Shown here in pieces: positions 22,490 through 33,990 of a DNA stretch of 64,000 nt; the first letter of the stretch is position 1, and each line of letters begins with the position of its first letter. Under the pieces are notes generated by a model. That model did not search any database, was not told where the DNA came from, and saw nothing but the letters and a program-made list of their open reading frames with translations. Position numbers and translations under genes: made by a program. The stretch comes from Mermis nigrescens (taxonomy: Eukaryota; Nematoda; Enoplea; Mermithida; Mermithidae), in contig JAVLUZ010000723.1 of the NCBI GenBank assembly GCA_036768485.1, forward strand, positions 248,001 to 312,000, in the 5' to 3' direction.

Positions 22490-22768
22490 AGGCGTGGGGT
22501 TCATGGTTCACACATCCACATGGGGACCTAGACCCCCAGAATGGAAAATTCTATGGGGAAAAGTGGGTGAATTAAGACCTAAAACGGATGAAAATTGAAA
22601 ATTTTATTCAAAAAGTGGTTTAAATTGACCAGAACGTAATTGTAACGCTATTTTAGCGCTTATCCAGTTTTTGAGGTCATTTTGGCCCCAAAAACAAAGA
22701 TCAATCTTTGACCCATGCTCCATATCGGCTATGCTGTGTACCTACTATCTGGACCCCGCACTCAGAGA
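22490..22768. repeat. Dispersed repeat, family F
   Basis: Shares AACGGATGAAAATTGAAAAT and CGCTATTTTAGCGCTTAT with 2131-2412, at the same spacing. Confidence 0.65.
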
Positions 22769-22869
22769 AGCCAGCAAACCCCCCAAACTTGATAGATCCC
22801 CAGAATTAAATTTAGGTGCTATTTTCGGTGATTCTGCACCGATGAACCCTACAGAATTTCGCTGCTGCT

Positions 22870-23820
22870 GTGATCTTTGACATGTCTACAGCAGGGCTGC
22901 ATACACTTCTACTTTTGTAGCCAAATTCTTGTATTTAAAGTCTGTTTCACATAAGTTTGGGCATAAATTTAAAGAATTTTATCAACAGTAAGCCGGCGGA
23001 TTAAGATAATTATATATCAGATCAATGCTTTATTCGCTGTCAGCTTATTATCATAGATGGATTTTAAAACCTATGCTCAAACTTGTGTGAAACAGATTAT
23101 AATTGTTTAATTAAATTAAATTATTTACCGTGATGTTTTTAAGGTCAAAGGTAACCATGCCAGAATGCCGTTTCTTGTGACCGATAAGCAAATGTTATGC
23201 TATGCAAAAATTTATTAGAAAAAAGTACTCTCACTTGAGTGCTAAAAATTGATTTATAAGCACAAGATTTCGTGAAATAGACTATAGTTCCATTTTGTTC
23301 AATTCCTCATACTCTTTCTAAATATGCATTTGATTTTTCGTGAATAAATTTTTTAAAGACTTATACGATTGATTCACTACGATATATAACATAAGCGTAA
23401 GGACAAAAGCATAATCCACGCAAAAAGAAGAAAAAAGTAAATTTCTGTTGTGCTAAATACAACCAGGGGTCGCTGAATTCGAGAAGGAATAGCCTACTAA
23501 GCTTTTTAATTAGAAATCTATATTCTCATTTAAGTTTTTGTGATATCACTGTAAATATGCCATGAAATGCTCATTTCTTCCTGTCATACATGATATGAGG
23601 GGGAGTCGCCCCTCAGAATTAGCAATTTTTAAAAATTTTTCAAAAAACGAAGCTGTTTTAAACGTTTTTAGCTACAGATTTGCTCGAAAGTGTATTTTCG
23701 GCGCTTCGCAACATACTCCTTTCTTGACTATATTTTGTTCAATTTATTCTATTTTTTCAAAATTCTTTTCATGTTCTAAGAAAGATGTCAGAAACGCCTA
23801 AAAGAGATGTTTTTGACGCG
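22870..23820. other. Non-genic stretch
   Basis: AT-rich sequence without a supported gene. CTGTTTCACA (22942) and its complement TGTGAAACAGA (23085) border about 150 bp and may be inverted-repeat remnants. Confidence 0.4.
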
Positions 23821-23826
23821 TATCCA

Positions 23827-24240
23827 CAGGCACGTAGCTGGCCGTCCTATTTTAGATGGGACAAAAATCAATTTCGGGGGACTGAACCCAAAAAGGCCAA
23901 AAATACCACAAAATAACATTTAAAAAGTTAATATTTCTGAATTTTGGGGGGTCCGGACCATAGGTGAGCAGCACCGAAATTCTGGGGTGAAAAATTTCTG
24001 GGGGGGGGGTGAAAAAATTAAAAATGGTCTTAAAAGTGGCCGTATGGCGAAAAAACACCATTTTTCGACGTTTCTCATCGAACACTATCCAGTGGCATCA
24101 AAAAATTGCTAAAAAAGCAACACAAAAAATTTTCTGGTGGGTATTTTGATTTCTGGGGGAGTATTTTAACTTCTAGGGGGTGCATACCCCCACGCCCATG
24201 TGTGGTCCGGACCACCCATTCCCCCAGAGCTACGTGCCTG
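23827..24240. repeat. hAT-like MITE, family A, split by family B
   Basis: Ends CAGGCACGTAGCTG and AGCTACGTGCCTG are perfect inverted repeats; flanks CGTATCCA and CATTTCCA agree at 6 of 8. A family-B MITE sits inside at 23959-24204. Confidence 0.82.
23959..24204 (+). repeat. hAT-like MITE, family B, nested
   Basis: Starts CATAGGTGAGC and ends GCCCATGTGTG, bounded on both sides by GTCCGGAC. That word occurs once in the uninterrupted family-A copy at 546-715. This directly shows insertion with an 8-bp duplication and dates family B here as younger than family A. Confidence 0.88.
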
Positions 24241-24360
24241 CATTTCCAGCGTTTTTGAGCCCAAACAGAGCACTTTTGAATTTCAACCTACAGAATTCTC
24301 ATGCTGTGCACGACTGCTATATAATTGCTTAGCGCTGAAGCATCAAAAACGACTAGAACC

Positions 24361-24537
24361 ATATCTGGGCGTGGGGGATATGCACCCCTCCAGAAATTAA
24401 AAAACCCTCCCGCCCCAATTCAATTTCTGAAGATATTGGTTTTATTTGTTTTTTCGCAATTTTTTGATGCCAAGGGATAGTGCTCGATGAGAAACGTTTA
24501 GAAATGGTATTTTGTTCGCCATACCACCATTTTTAAC
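24361..24537 (-). repeat. hAT-like MITE, family B (truncated)
   Basis: Reverse-oriented copy starting TCTGGGCGTGGGGG and running to the ACCACCATTTTTAA core edge, where a second reversed copy begins. Confidence 0.65.
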
Positions 24538-24778
24538 CACACCTGGGCGTTAGGGGCTTTGGGGGGATGCACAGTCCCCGAGAAACTAGAATATCCCCCC
24601 AGAATTCAATTTTTGAAAATTTTTTCGTTTTTATCGTAATTTTTTGATGCCAATGGATAGTGCTCGATGAGAAACATTGAAATATGGTGTTTTTCGCCAT
24701 ATCACCAGTTTTGAGGCCCTTTTTTGACTTTTGAAAAATCTTGCACCCCTCCCAGAATTATCTTGCTGCCCACGTATG
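24538..24778 (-). repeat. hAT-like MITE, family B
   Basis: Starts CACACCTGGGCG and ends GCTGCCCACGTATG; the core GATGCCAATGGATAGTGCTC is present. It abuts or is inserted at the edge of the preceding copy. Confidence 0.75.
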
Positions 24779-25189
24779 CTTTTTTTAGCTCGAAGAGGAG
24801 TTATAAAGTAGTAAGAAATAGGCATTTTTTGGCACATTTACAGTGATATCACATAAACTCAAGATGGGAAAATAAGGTTCTAATGAGAAAATTTAGTGGT
24901 TTATTCCTTTCCAGCTCTTTGAATGCATCCCCTGGATGTGTTCAGCACAACAGAAATCTACTTTTTCTTGTTTTTGCATAATGTCCAACAGGTGCCTATT
25001 CTTATGCATTGTGATAGTTTTTTGATTATACCTTTCAAAAATAATTTTCATAGAAAATAACACACCTACATATTCAGAAAGAGCATAAAAAATTGCGCTA
25101 AATGAAATAGCTGCCAGAGAATGTTAAGGCATAGCTTGATATGCACCAGAGTTTATGCCATGATGGTCACTTTGACTGCAAAAATGTAA

Positions 25190-26180
25190 ATACAGGGCCC
25201 GTCCAAGTCAACTGAAGTGACAGGATCGGGGTGTATTTGCCTTCGAGACTTACTTAGGTACTTAGGTACTTAGATCTTTTCTCAGCGCTGGCCCCGATCG
25301 CTTAGTCTGGAACGACTTCGGTCTTTGGATCCTTACAGACCTTACGGCTTCGATCCCCTCGGTCCTAATATAGCTGACCGCTTCTTGTTGGGTGATCTCA
25401 GCAGCTACGCACTAAGCCCTAAGAATACCTACCTAAATCTCGGAATTGCCGCGAAGGTCAGTTGACCTATCTCAATGCTCAAGTTGATGAATTAGCTTAT
25501 TTTCTGGGTTCGAATCAATCAGAAATGTTTTTGGTTCCTAATGTACGTAGCACAATGAAATTTGAAAACAACACTGATCAATCATCATAAAAGATTAAAT
25601 AATATTTTTGACCAATTTTAGGATCGAGAAAAGAATTAAGACTTTTGAACGAAATAAATAATCATACGAAATTTACCTATTCCTCCACCGAAAATCCCAA
25701 AATCCTCGACGATGGGAAACTCCGACCTCACCCTTGGTATAGATAAACCCCTGGGTGGGTTTTATATTTTATTCAAACGATATTTACACGGCCTAGTGCC
25801 GGAAAGCAAAGTAACACGAAAAACGACTAAACGTATTAGACGACAAAATCGTACGTCCACCAACTAAATGATGATCTCAAAGGATCATTACAGTAAACAA
25901 AAGTTTATGTTAAAATAACATAATACGAATTACTTTTAATTTACAACGAATGTTCTAGACTAAGATAAGCGGTAATGCATAAAACAATTACTATTATCAT
26001 ATACTTAATTCTATGTTACCGGACAAGTATCTTATTGTTTTTTAATATTGAAAATTTGGGAAATGATGGGAAACCGAAGGCATAGCCCACAGTGCACTAT
26101 CGTAGATAGCTACTAGTATTGGCTAAGTAAATGGCTACCGCGAACTGCTAACACAAGTTCGCCAAAACGTGTAACTCTCG
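25190..26180. other. Unassigned stretch
   Basis: The first 300 bases are more G/C rich than the surroundings, with ACTTAGGTACTTAGGTACTT near the start. GTCAACTGAAG (25207) and GGTCAGTTGACC (25457) are partly complementary words. This could be a retroelement end, but I found no coding domain or partner copy. Confidence 0.35.
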
Positions 26181-26190
26181 TAGTTACACT

Positions 26191-26458
26191 CACACATGGG
26201 CGTGGGGGGTTTTGGGGGTATACACCTCCCCAGAAGGTGAAATACCCCCCCCCCAGAAATCAAAATACCCCCCCCAGAAAAATTTTTTTTGCTTTTTTAG
26301 CAATTTTTTGATGCCATTGGATAGAGCTTGATGAGAAACGTCGAAAAATGGTGTTTTTTTGCCATACGACCACTTTTAAGACCTTTTTTTGACTTTAAAA
26401 ATTTTTCACCCCCCAGAAATTTTTTCACCCCCCCGACTTTTGGTGCTGCCCACCTATG
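26191..26458 (-). repeat. hAT-like MITE, family B, perfect 8-bp duplication
   Basis: Starts CACACATGGGCG and ends TGCCCACCTATG; both flanks are GTTACACT. Confidence 0.87.
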
Positions 26459-26509
26459 GTTACACTCCCCACGTATAGAAAAAAATTAGACACGCAGTGG
26501 AGAATTTTT

Positions 26510-26526
26510 NNNNNNNNNNNNNNNNN
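26510..26526. other. Assembly gap (17 Ns)
   Basis: Seventeen undetermined bases. Continuity of sequence across this point is not proven. Confidence 1.
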
Positions 26527-26675
26527 GAATTTTGAGGATAATCGGCCAATTTATGTGGGAGGTCCTGAATGAAAGCAAAAATGGCTTAAAAACATGGAAA
26601 ATTTTATCGAATTTCGATCAAGATCGGGAGGAAGGGTAAAAGTTTTTTCATAAGGGGCTGCAAATGATTACAAAC

Positions 26676-27053
26676 ATGGGCGTACGCAGGATTTTTAAGG
26701 GAGGGGAGCGGTCCAAAAATGGTGATCCTATATTTCAGGATTTGTTTGCTGGGGCACCAAATAAAGTGCATTTTCTGACGTTTACGAACAAGCTCTATCT
26801 ATTTAGCTCATAAAATTCAAATATTTTGAAATAATTTTCATTATCTCTCAATAATCTATATATGGAAAATTACATTTTTGGCCGTGCTTGGGCCAAAATT
26901 AACGGATATAATGATTCTATGGCGCGAGCGCTGAAAATTTTGAGATTTCTTAATAAAGGGATACCAATTTTCTTGCATTTCCTTACCTTTCCAATTTCCA
27001 TAAAATTATTTTTGGGATAAGGAGGCGGCCGCCCCACCCTGCGTATACCCTTG
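26676..27053. repeat. MITE-like repeat, family D
   Basis: Left GGGCGTACGCAGGA and right CCCTGCGTATACCC form an imperfect inverted repeat. The interior contains TGGCGCGAGCGCTGAAAATT, resembling family C in style. No target duplication could be fixed. Confidence 0.5.
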
Positions 27054-27297
27054 CATACATGCTACGATTTAAAATTTTGGGGGTTTGGGTCCTTTCTTAA
27101 GGGAGGGGTCAGCTTCAGCTAGCGTAGCAAACCTCTGATTGTCAAGGGATGGTGAATAATAGCTAACATTTTTTGCCTGAATCTATGGTGTGAGATCACA
27201 ATTTTTCCCATTGGGGGATGAGGGGGATAGCCACCTTTTTTGGGGTTCCCAGCTCCATCCACCCTGTTATATGTGGAGGATGGGATGAACAGCTGAC

Positions 27298-27522
27298 ATG
27301 GGGGCTTGGAATAATAAATATTTGCTTATTTGCTTACTGCTTATGCTTCTGTCAATCAATGGTGACATAATTGGTACCATCAATGGGTTTTCTGATAACT
27401 CAGCATTTGTTTCAGCTTTAAATGTGAAGAATATACCCGTACAATCGTTCGCGTTTCCTGGAGTAGGTTTTCAAAGTTCAAAGTACTTAAATAGAAATGG
27501 ATCTGGAAAATCTGTGCACTGA
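27298..27522 (+). CDS. Small putative secreted protein (exon?)
   Basis: The reading frame opens MGAWNNKYLLICLLLMLLS, a textbook signal peptide, followed by about 45 residues without recognisable domains. A possible splice donor (GTAGGT) falls just after the codons for FAFPG (about 27463-27468), so the true exon may end there. Beyond it the frame overlaps the antisense gene that ends at 27471. I do not recognise the protein; it could be a short first exon or a chance frame. Confidence 0.35.
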   Translation: MGAWNNKYLLICLLLMLLSINGDIIGTINGFSDNSAFVSALNVKNIPVQSFAFPGVGFQSSKYLNRNGSGKSVH

Positions 27523-28190
27523 TTTAAAGATAGGTCTTCTGTTCCTCGGTTATCAATTTCTCGAATGAGATAATCTTCCGTAGTTTTGTATTTACTACAC
27601 AGATCTTCAAAAGTACTACATTTGTTGATTGGCGTTTTTCTGCCAAATATGATCATGTTGACTATATCTTCTTTGAATACTTGTTGCATAGCATCATTGA
27701 TATAAACTTGCTCTTGGTTAGCAAGTCGTCGCGCTTTATTGTCAAGAGAGGCAGCATCATTCCCACAAATTTGGAGTACTATAGCTGTGTATGGTGAATT
27801 GGCTTGCTTTGTGAACAAGTTTAAAGTACGTTGTCCTGTTTGAAGTTGTTTACTGCGGTAGAAAACGCGCGCATTATTGAATTCTAAATTGACCTTGGGG
27901 TTTATTGACGAATCACCGATTGTATAAAATCGTCTGTTGGTTGTTTTAAATTCTATAAGATTAGCATAAAATTCTATTTCGGCTTTCCCAGGTCCACCAC
28001 AGATAATGAGAAACTTGTATCCGGCTGCTTCTGGAATTTCATTATCCGTAGAACAAATAAATTCCAGTTCAAAAAATTGAGATTTTCACAAGCGTCATCT
28101 GGATAATCTTTGTTGATTTTCGATATAACGGGCGAACATTCTCCACTTATTGGTCCTACATTGATAAACATCAATAGCAGTGCAAGTAAT
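27471..28190 (-). pseudogene. Putative secreted protein, frame-broken
   Basis: The minus strand encodes roughly 230 residues. It begins with a hydrophobic leader (LLALLLMFINVGPISG, then ECSP) typical of a signal peptide, continues through PDDACENLNF, and ends PDPFLFKYFEL-stop at 27471. The frame changes once in a T homopolymer near 28075-28081; after it the frame is open to the stop (about 200 codons). No in-frame ATG precedes the leader directly, so the start may also be damaged or lie on another exon. Several cysteines after the leader suggest an extracellular protein. I recognise no family. A homopolymer sequencing error would explain the break. Confidence 0.5.
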
Positions 28191-28909
28191 ACTCCGAATC
28201 ATGATTCGTTAGCTTCTAATCTGCGTTGGTTTGTAAAATTATTTACAATGAGTGCGATAAAGCTTATCGTAGATTATGTATATATGAATGGGGGAGGGAT
28301 GGAGTATTATTAATGTCCCCTTTTTGACTGGTCAGTTTGTAGGGAGGCACTATTGGACGATGAAGGACAGAGAAGTAGCAATTTAATTTAGTGGAAGTAA
28401 TGGTAAAACTTTATGCGCGTTGTATGCTTTGCTCTATCCTGGAATTTAGTAGATATGGAAGTAGTCAGTTCTGTTGGTTTTTCGTCATTAGGCGCTTCAT
28501 AATGAGTCTGATGCACTTTTCACTTTACCAAAATTAAGAAATATAGGAAAAGTCGCATGGGCGATGCCTTTTAGACTGGAAAAGTTTTTAGCATTTACAG
28601 CTTATTTTTTAAATGTTTAAATTTTGACAAAATTTAAATTTTGCTTTTTTATTATCTTCTGAAATTTGCCGTTCCCGCTTCAGTACAGTACTTTCTATTT
28701 ATGGGTAGGTGGCACAACCGCGAAATGTGGGCACGACCAATAAACTAGTGTAGATGACAATTAACTAGAACACTACCGCTAACTAGTGGAAAACCACTAA
28801 TTCAATGGTAATATCAATCTAAAGCCATGTGATGTATGAATAGGTATGCCATTCGTTTTGCATTTATGTGTTTAAAAGAAAAAGAAGTCATTTTGTACAG
28901 AGAGTTCAT

Positions 28910-29148
28910 ATTATTGTAACGGCTCGAAATTTGGAGGGTTCCCCCGCAAATTTTAGGGGGGTAAATGACAACTAATTTTTGGTCAAAAACGCCTAGAAAA
29001 CGGCCTAAACAATTGATTTTTTTCCAAAAAATCGGAAGAGTGCCGTCAAACAATTTTCTGAGCTCTGACTGGGGGAATGGAGTGCGGAGCGGACGCAGGA
29101 TGTCCGGCTTTGGGTATGGGATTCCTCTCCTATCCCCCACTCCTACAT
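28910..29148. repeat. Dispersed repeat, family E
   Basis: Partner of 1168-1366: shares AACGGCTCGAAATTT, the central 'ggtcaaaaacg' and the CATGTATG end. Confidence 0.55.
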
Positions 29149-29309
29149 GTATGAAGAGAATTACTTTTAAACTAAGTAGTTATACGACTTTATTGTCAAT
29201 ATAGGTTAAAAATGAGTGTAAGGCGCGAAGCGCTGAAAATTTGGCATTTGTGAGCAAATGGGTAGCTAAAAACACATAAGACAGGCGCTTTTTCTTATAA
29301 TTTTAGAAG

Positions 29310-31817
29310 ATGAATGGATTTCTAATGACAATTCTGGCCTCTTCATCGATTTTCAAACTGATTGTATTAAAAAGCGTCAGGACTCTCAGCAGTTACTTTC
29401 TAATCCGTCTGTCAATTCAAAAAAGGCGGGCGCTTACGCGAAAAAACTTAGGTAGTCAAGCGCCCCTTCTAAATGTTTTGCGTCTAAAAGTTCCGTATTT
29501 TAATTCAAGAAGTTTGTTAAATAAGCTAGGTGATTTGAAACTTTTACTTAATAGCAAAGAATTTGAGATAATACTTTGTTGTGAATCTTGGCTTTATCCT
29601 GGAATTCAAGATTTTCAGATAGTTATCAAGTTTTTCGTTGTGACCGTCTCAGTAAACAACGGGGTGGAGTTATAGCTTTGGTCAGTAACAGATTACGTAC
29701 TTAAAAAATTATCAAAAAAATCCCGTCATTTTTCCCTGCTAGTGAAATCTTAATGTTCGATTTATGCAATAAAGATATTAAAACCAGATTTATTTTAGCA
29801 TATTGTCACTACCAAATGCTTTGAAAATCTTTGTCAATCAATTGAATGGGCTTCAAATGTTTCTTATCCTTAAATAATAGTCGGCGATTGTACATAATCT
29901 TCCCAATATTAATTGGGTTTCCAACACTTTCCCCCTGATCCACAGTAATACTTTATTTTATGATACGTTCTGTACAACTGTTTGGATCAAGTAATTCGTA
30001 GTCCAACTCACGATAATAATAACTTAGATTTGCTCTTTTCACTTAACATAGCCACTAACGTAGAAGTGTTACCCCCCTTTTCAGATAGTGACCATAATTC
30101 TATTGTTTTTGAGATTCACGGGTCAAAAGAGATAAAAGACGTGCCCTTTCGTCAAAATTTTCGTAAAGCTAACTACGAATTAATCTCTATTCGTTTAGCC
30201 ACTGTTTCTTAAGCCTGATTTATTTAACCAAAGTACTTCAGCGGATGACATGTATAATGTTTTTATTTCTGTTTCTCAAACTATTAGTTCTGATCTCATA
30301 CCTAAAAAAGTTAAAAAAAATTCTAAAAAAGCCCTCCCTAAACATATTTGTAAATTACGTTCAAAAAACTAAGACTATGGAAGAAATAGAAATTGTTTAG
30401 AACTAATGCTAATCGTATCATCTATTCTAGTTTCTGCAAATCTATAAGAAGAGAAACCAAAAACTTTTTTGCTAACGAAGAATTAAAAGTTTTAAAATCA
30501 GGTGATATCTGTAACTTTTACAATTTTGTTAATTCTCGTTTAAAAATCAATAAAAATTCATTTCCATTGACTCTATATAACGGTATTGAATTAGATAACG
30601 ATCATGTAAAAGCTTTTTTATTTTGCATATTTTGCATCTGTTTTAACTCTTGATGATAAAACTCTTCCTGTTTTTCAGGCTTATACATTTTCATCTTTAT
30701 CAACTATCGATTTTGATGTAGACACCATTTACAGAGCTATTCCTTGAATCTAAACTAAGTAATGCATTAGGCCCTGATGGCCTGTGCTCGTATTTTATCA
30801 AAAAATTAGGTTATTTGCTCTCCTCTCCTCTTGCTTCTATCTTTGAAACATCTTTTCGATCAGGTTCAGTCCCAAAATTGTGGTGTCAAGCAAATTTCAT
30901 TCCTGTTTTTAAAAATAAAGGTGATTTTGGTTATGTTGAAAATTATCGTCCAATTTCTTTGTGCTGCTCTGCTTGTAAAATTATGGAAAAAATCGTTAAT
31001 AATAAGATTCTTGAGTTCTTAAATAAAAATAATTTGCTTTCTCACCTTCAATTTGCTTTTTTAAAAGGTATATCATGTGAAACCCAATTGCTAAAGCGTA
31101 AAAACGAATGAGGCGAAATGTCTACGATTTAAAGAATCTACAATTGACGTAACTTTCATCGATTTCAAAAAAGCTTTTGACTCAAAATTTCGCATACAAA
31201 ATTACTTCATAAACTTTCTGCATATGGTTTGCATGGTTTCCTATTTTACTGGCTTAAATCTTTGTTATCTTCTCGATCTCAGTGCGTAGTCGTTAATACT
31301 TCTCTTTCAGGTAGCCTAAATGTATCCAGCGGTGTCCACGCAAGAAGTGTGATAGGGCCCAGCTCTTTTTCCTGATTTACATTAATGATTTGTGCGATAA
31401 TAATATCAATAGTTGTGTACGTTTATTTGCTGATGATGTTAAATTGTTTAATTCGTCTTCCTGTAGCGCTATACTTCAAAATTATCTTAATAAGCTTTAT
31501 ACGTGGTCAGGTGAATGGCAGCTTCAGATATCTATCGATAAATACTCAGTTCTGTATATGCAGGCACGTAGCTGTGGGGGGGACTGGGGGGGTCGGACCC
31601 CCCCCAAAATTCAGAAAAAACCGGGAAAATAGGACTTTTTACACGTTATTTTGTGCTATTTTTGGCTTAGACCCCCCAAGATTGGTGTTGGTCCCCCCCA
31701 AAATAGGAGGGCCAGCTACGTGCCTGTGTATATGGGTTACAAAAATCCTACCACAAATATCCAATATTTCATTGGAAATCAACTTTTGCCTTCTGACTCG
31801 GACTGTGTCCGTGACAG
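29310..31817 (+). pseudogene. LINE-A relic (jockey/CR1-like), decayed
   Basis: Broken copy of the element at 33990-37346. Recognisable in order: endonuclease start (VPYFNSRSLLNKLGDLKLLL), ESWL, SDHNSIVFEI, the reverse-transcriptase block ENYRPISLCCSACKIMEKI, FDSKF remnants, and LFADDVK. Multiple stops and frame changes separate these blocks. A family-A MITE interrupts the RT region at 31561-31725. The copy stops abruptly near 31817, where a different LINE continues. Confidence 0.85.
31561..31725. repeat. hAT-like MITE, family A, in LINE-A
   Basis: Starts CAGGCACGTAGCTG and ends CAGCTACGTGCCTG; both flanks are TGTATATG, which occurs once at the matching site of the intact LINE (as TGTACATG). 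The insertion and its exact 8-bp duplication are therefore directly visible. Confidence 0.92.
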
Positions 31818-32900
31818 AGTAAGCGTTCTTGATCCTCTTTTGTTTCTTTTTACATAAATGATATCACTTTTCTGAAGAAAAATGAAAAGTTGGAAATGTA
31901 TATACCTATTTGCGGATGATGTAAAAGAAATGTTTTCCGTAACAGAACAAGCAGGTTTGTTGAACAATTTGTTACTACAAGTTCATGAGTGGTCTGAAAA
32001 GTGGCAATTACCCTTAGCTTTGGCTAAGTGCTCCGTTTGCTTTTCGGTCACTTAAAAATCCTAGGCAAAAATATTCGATTGGAATGGGAGATCTTTTGGA
32101 ATACAACGAAGTAAAAGATTTAAGTATTCTTTTGAATGAATATATGGATTTTTCGCCGACATTGCACATATACTTAAAAGTGCATTTTTCAGGATGTCAT
32201 TGATTCTTCGGCATTTAAGGTTGAAGATGCTGAACTGCTAGTTATGGCTTATAAAACATATATCCGACCTTTGCTAGAATATTTCCCGCGGTTATTTGGT
32301 CACCAAACCAAAAGCAAGACGTGAAAAGTATTGGGAGAGTTCAAAGATACTTCACTATAAGGGTCTTAAAATTTCCTCAACTTGAGCTATAGGGAACGTT
32401 TAGATTTCCTTAAATTAGACTCACTTCACTTGCGTCGAGTCCGTCATGATCTATCGTTGGCCTATAAAATTTACAATTGTCTTATAGACATCGATTTTAA
32501 CGAGTTGTTCACGGTGTGTAATGGCATCACTCGATCAGTTAACTTGGTAAAGCTAAAAATACCGAAATCTCGCTTAAATTTGAAAATGTACTATTTTGCA
32601 AATAGACTCCCTCCTCTTTGGAATAGTTTGCCAGAAGAAGTTGTAAATGCCCCGAACTTTCCCTCCTTTAGCAGTCGTTTAGAGAAAATTAGTTTTGCCT
32701 CAGACTGTAAGTAAAAGCAAACCGCCTCTATAGTCCTTGCGCAGGTTATTAATATTACACATTGTTTTATCACAGTAATTTATAGTTTAAATTGTATTCC
32801 ATTGACGTCATTTTATTGTATTTACTTTGATTTTTTCTTTTTTCAATTTGACCATATTTGTATTGTTTTAATTCCGTCTCTGTCGCAATAAACTCTTCTC
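31818..32900 (+). pseudogene. LINE-B 3' fragment (RT C-terminus)
   Basis: It begins with an RT motif (DPLLFLF, then an ICGX-like YADD relic) and continues to a well-preserved C-terminal segment at 32382-32714. That segment shows YRERLDFLKLDSLHLRRVRH and WNSLPEEVV, the usual end of jockey/CR1-type polymerases. It is related to but distinct from LINE-A. Its 3' end recurs in reverse at 33760-33990 and 37355-37570. Confidence 0.75.
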
Positions 32901-32909
32901 TCTCTTCAA

Positions 32910-33760
32910 AAATGGGTAAAATCCGGAACCAGGACGGAGCCAGACTCAGGACAAATGGATTAGATCCGGAACCAGAACCGGAACCAGACTCAGGACAAAT
33001 GGGTGAAATCCAGACATCCAATCAGGACCATGGAAAGATCAGGACAATGTATAAGATAGGTAGGGTCTAACTGACCGGGACCGGACAAATTAGGTAAAAT
33101 CCGGACAATCAATCAGGACATTGTGTTCGATATGTAGGGTCGGACTGGCCAGTATGGGACAAATTGGGTAAAATCCGAACAATCAATCAGGACAATGACA
33201 AAATCAATAAAATGGGAGTGGAGTAGTGCCGGAACTAAGCAAGGGTGCCCAAAGGAGGGGGGGGCTGATGGGGGTTTACAAGCGCCACCAAGGTCCATGA
33301 GCGCCACTGAGGTTCACAAGCGCCACCTGAGTTCACAAGCGCCACTTCGATTCACAACCGCCACCAAGGTCCATGAGCGCCACTGAGGTTCACAGGCGCC
33401 ACCTGGGTTCACAAGCGCCACCATGGTTCATAAGTGCCACTGAGGTTCACAAGCGCTTAGTTCCGGAACTACCAAAAAAAACTACTACAAAAAAACATTT
33501 TTACATCATCCGGATTTTACCCAATTTGTCCCATACTGGCCAGTCCGAACCGAAGCGACTACTCGATCAGGATTTTATTTATCATTTATTTATTATTCCT
33601 GATTTATTGTCCGGATTTTACCCAATTGTCCGGTCCCGGCCAGTCGGACCCTACATATCTTATACATTGTCCTGATCTTCCATTGTCCTGATTGATTGTC
33701 CGGATTTTACCCATTTGTCCTGAGTCTGGTTCCGATATTGGTTCCGGGTTTTACCCAATT
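32910..33760. repeat. Inverted repeat of TCCGG-rich units
   Basis: The left arm carries repeated GGTAAAATCCGG, AATCAGGACA and GGCCAGTATGGGACAAATTG words. The right arm (33510-33760) carries their complements in mirrored order. A GCGCCAC minisatellite occupies the centre. ORFs here are repeat artefacts. Confidence 0.75.
33279..33459 (+). repeat. ~20-bp minisatellite
   Basis: About nine diverged units of the type AAGCGCCACTGAGGTTCAC, at the centre of the surrounding inverted repeat. Confidence 0.85.
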
Positions 33761-33990
33761 GAAATGAAATAAATGAAATAGTTTATTGCGACAAGAGACG
33801 GAATTAAAACAATACAAATTTGGTCAAATTAAAAAGAAAGAAACAGAGTAAATACACTAAAATGTCGTCAATGCAATGAAATATAATATCAATAACCTGC
33901 AAAGGACTATAAAGGCGGTTTGCACTACTTATAGTCTAGGTAAGGCTAATTTTCTCTAAACGACTGCTGAAGGCGGGAAAGTTTGGGGCA
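33760..33990 (-). repeat. LINE-B 3' end, reversed (part 1)
   Basis: Reverse complement of about 32640-32890, including the 'gtaaatgccccaaac' coding end and the downstream tail. It is separated from its continuation at 37355-37570 by the LINE-A insertion. Confidence 0.8.

Noticed and set aside
33279..33459. CRISPR-like spaced repeats
   Set aside because: Units are short, contiguous and diverged with no unique spacers; this is a eukaryotic minisatellite.
33195..33675. Plus- and minus-strand ORFs around 33.2-33.7 kb
   Set aside because: They are translations of the GCGCCAC minisatellite and TCCGG-rich inverted repeat, not genes.
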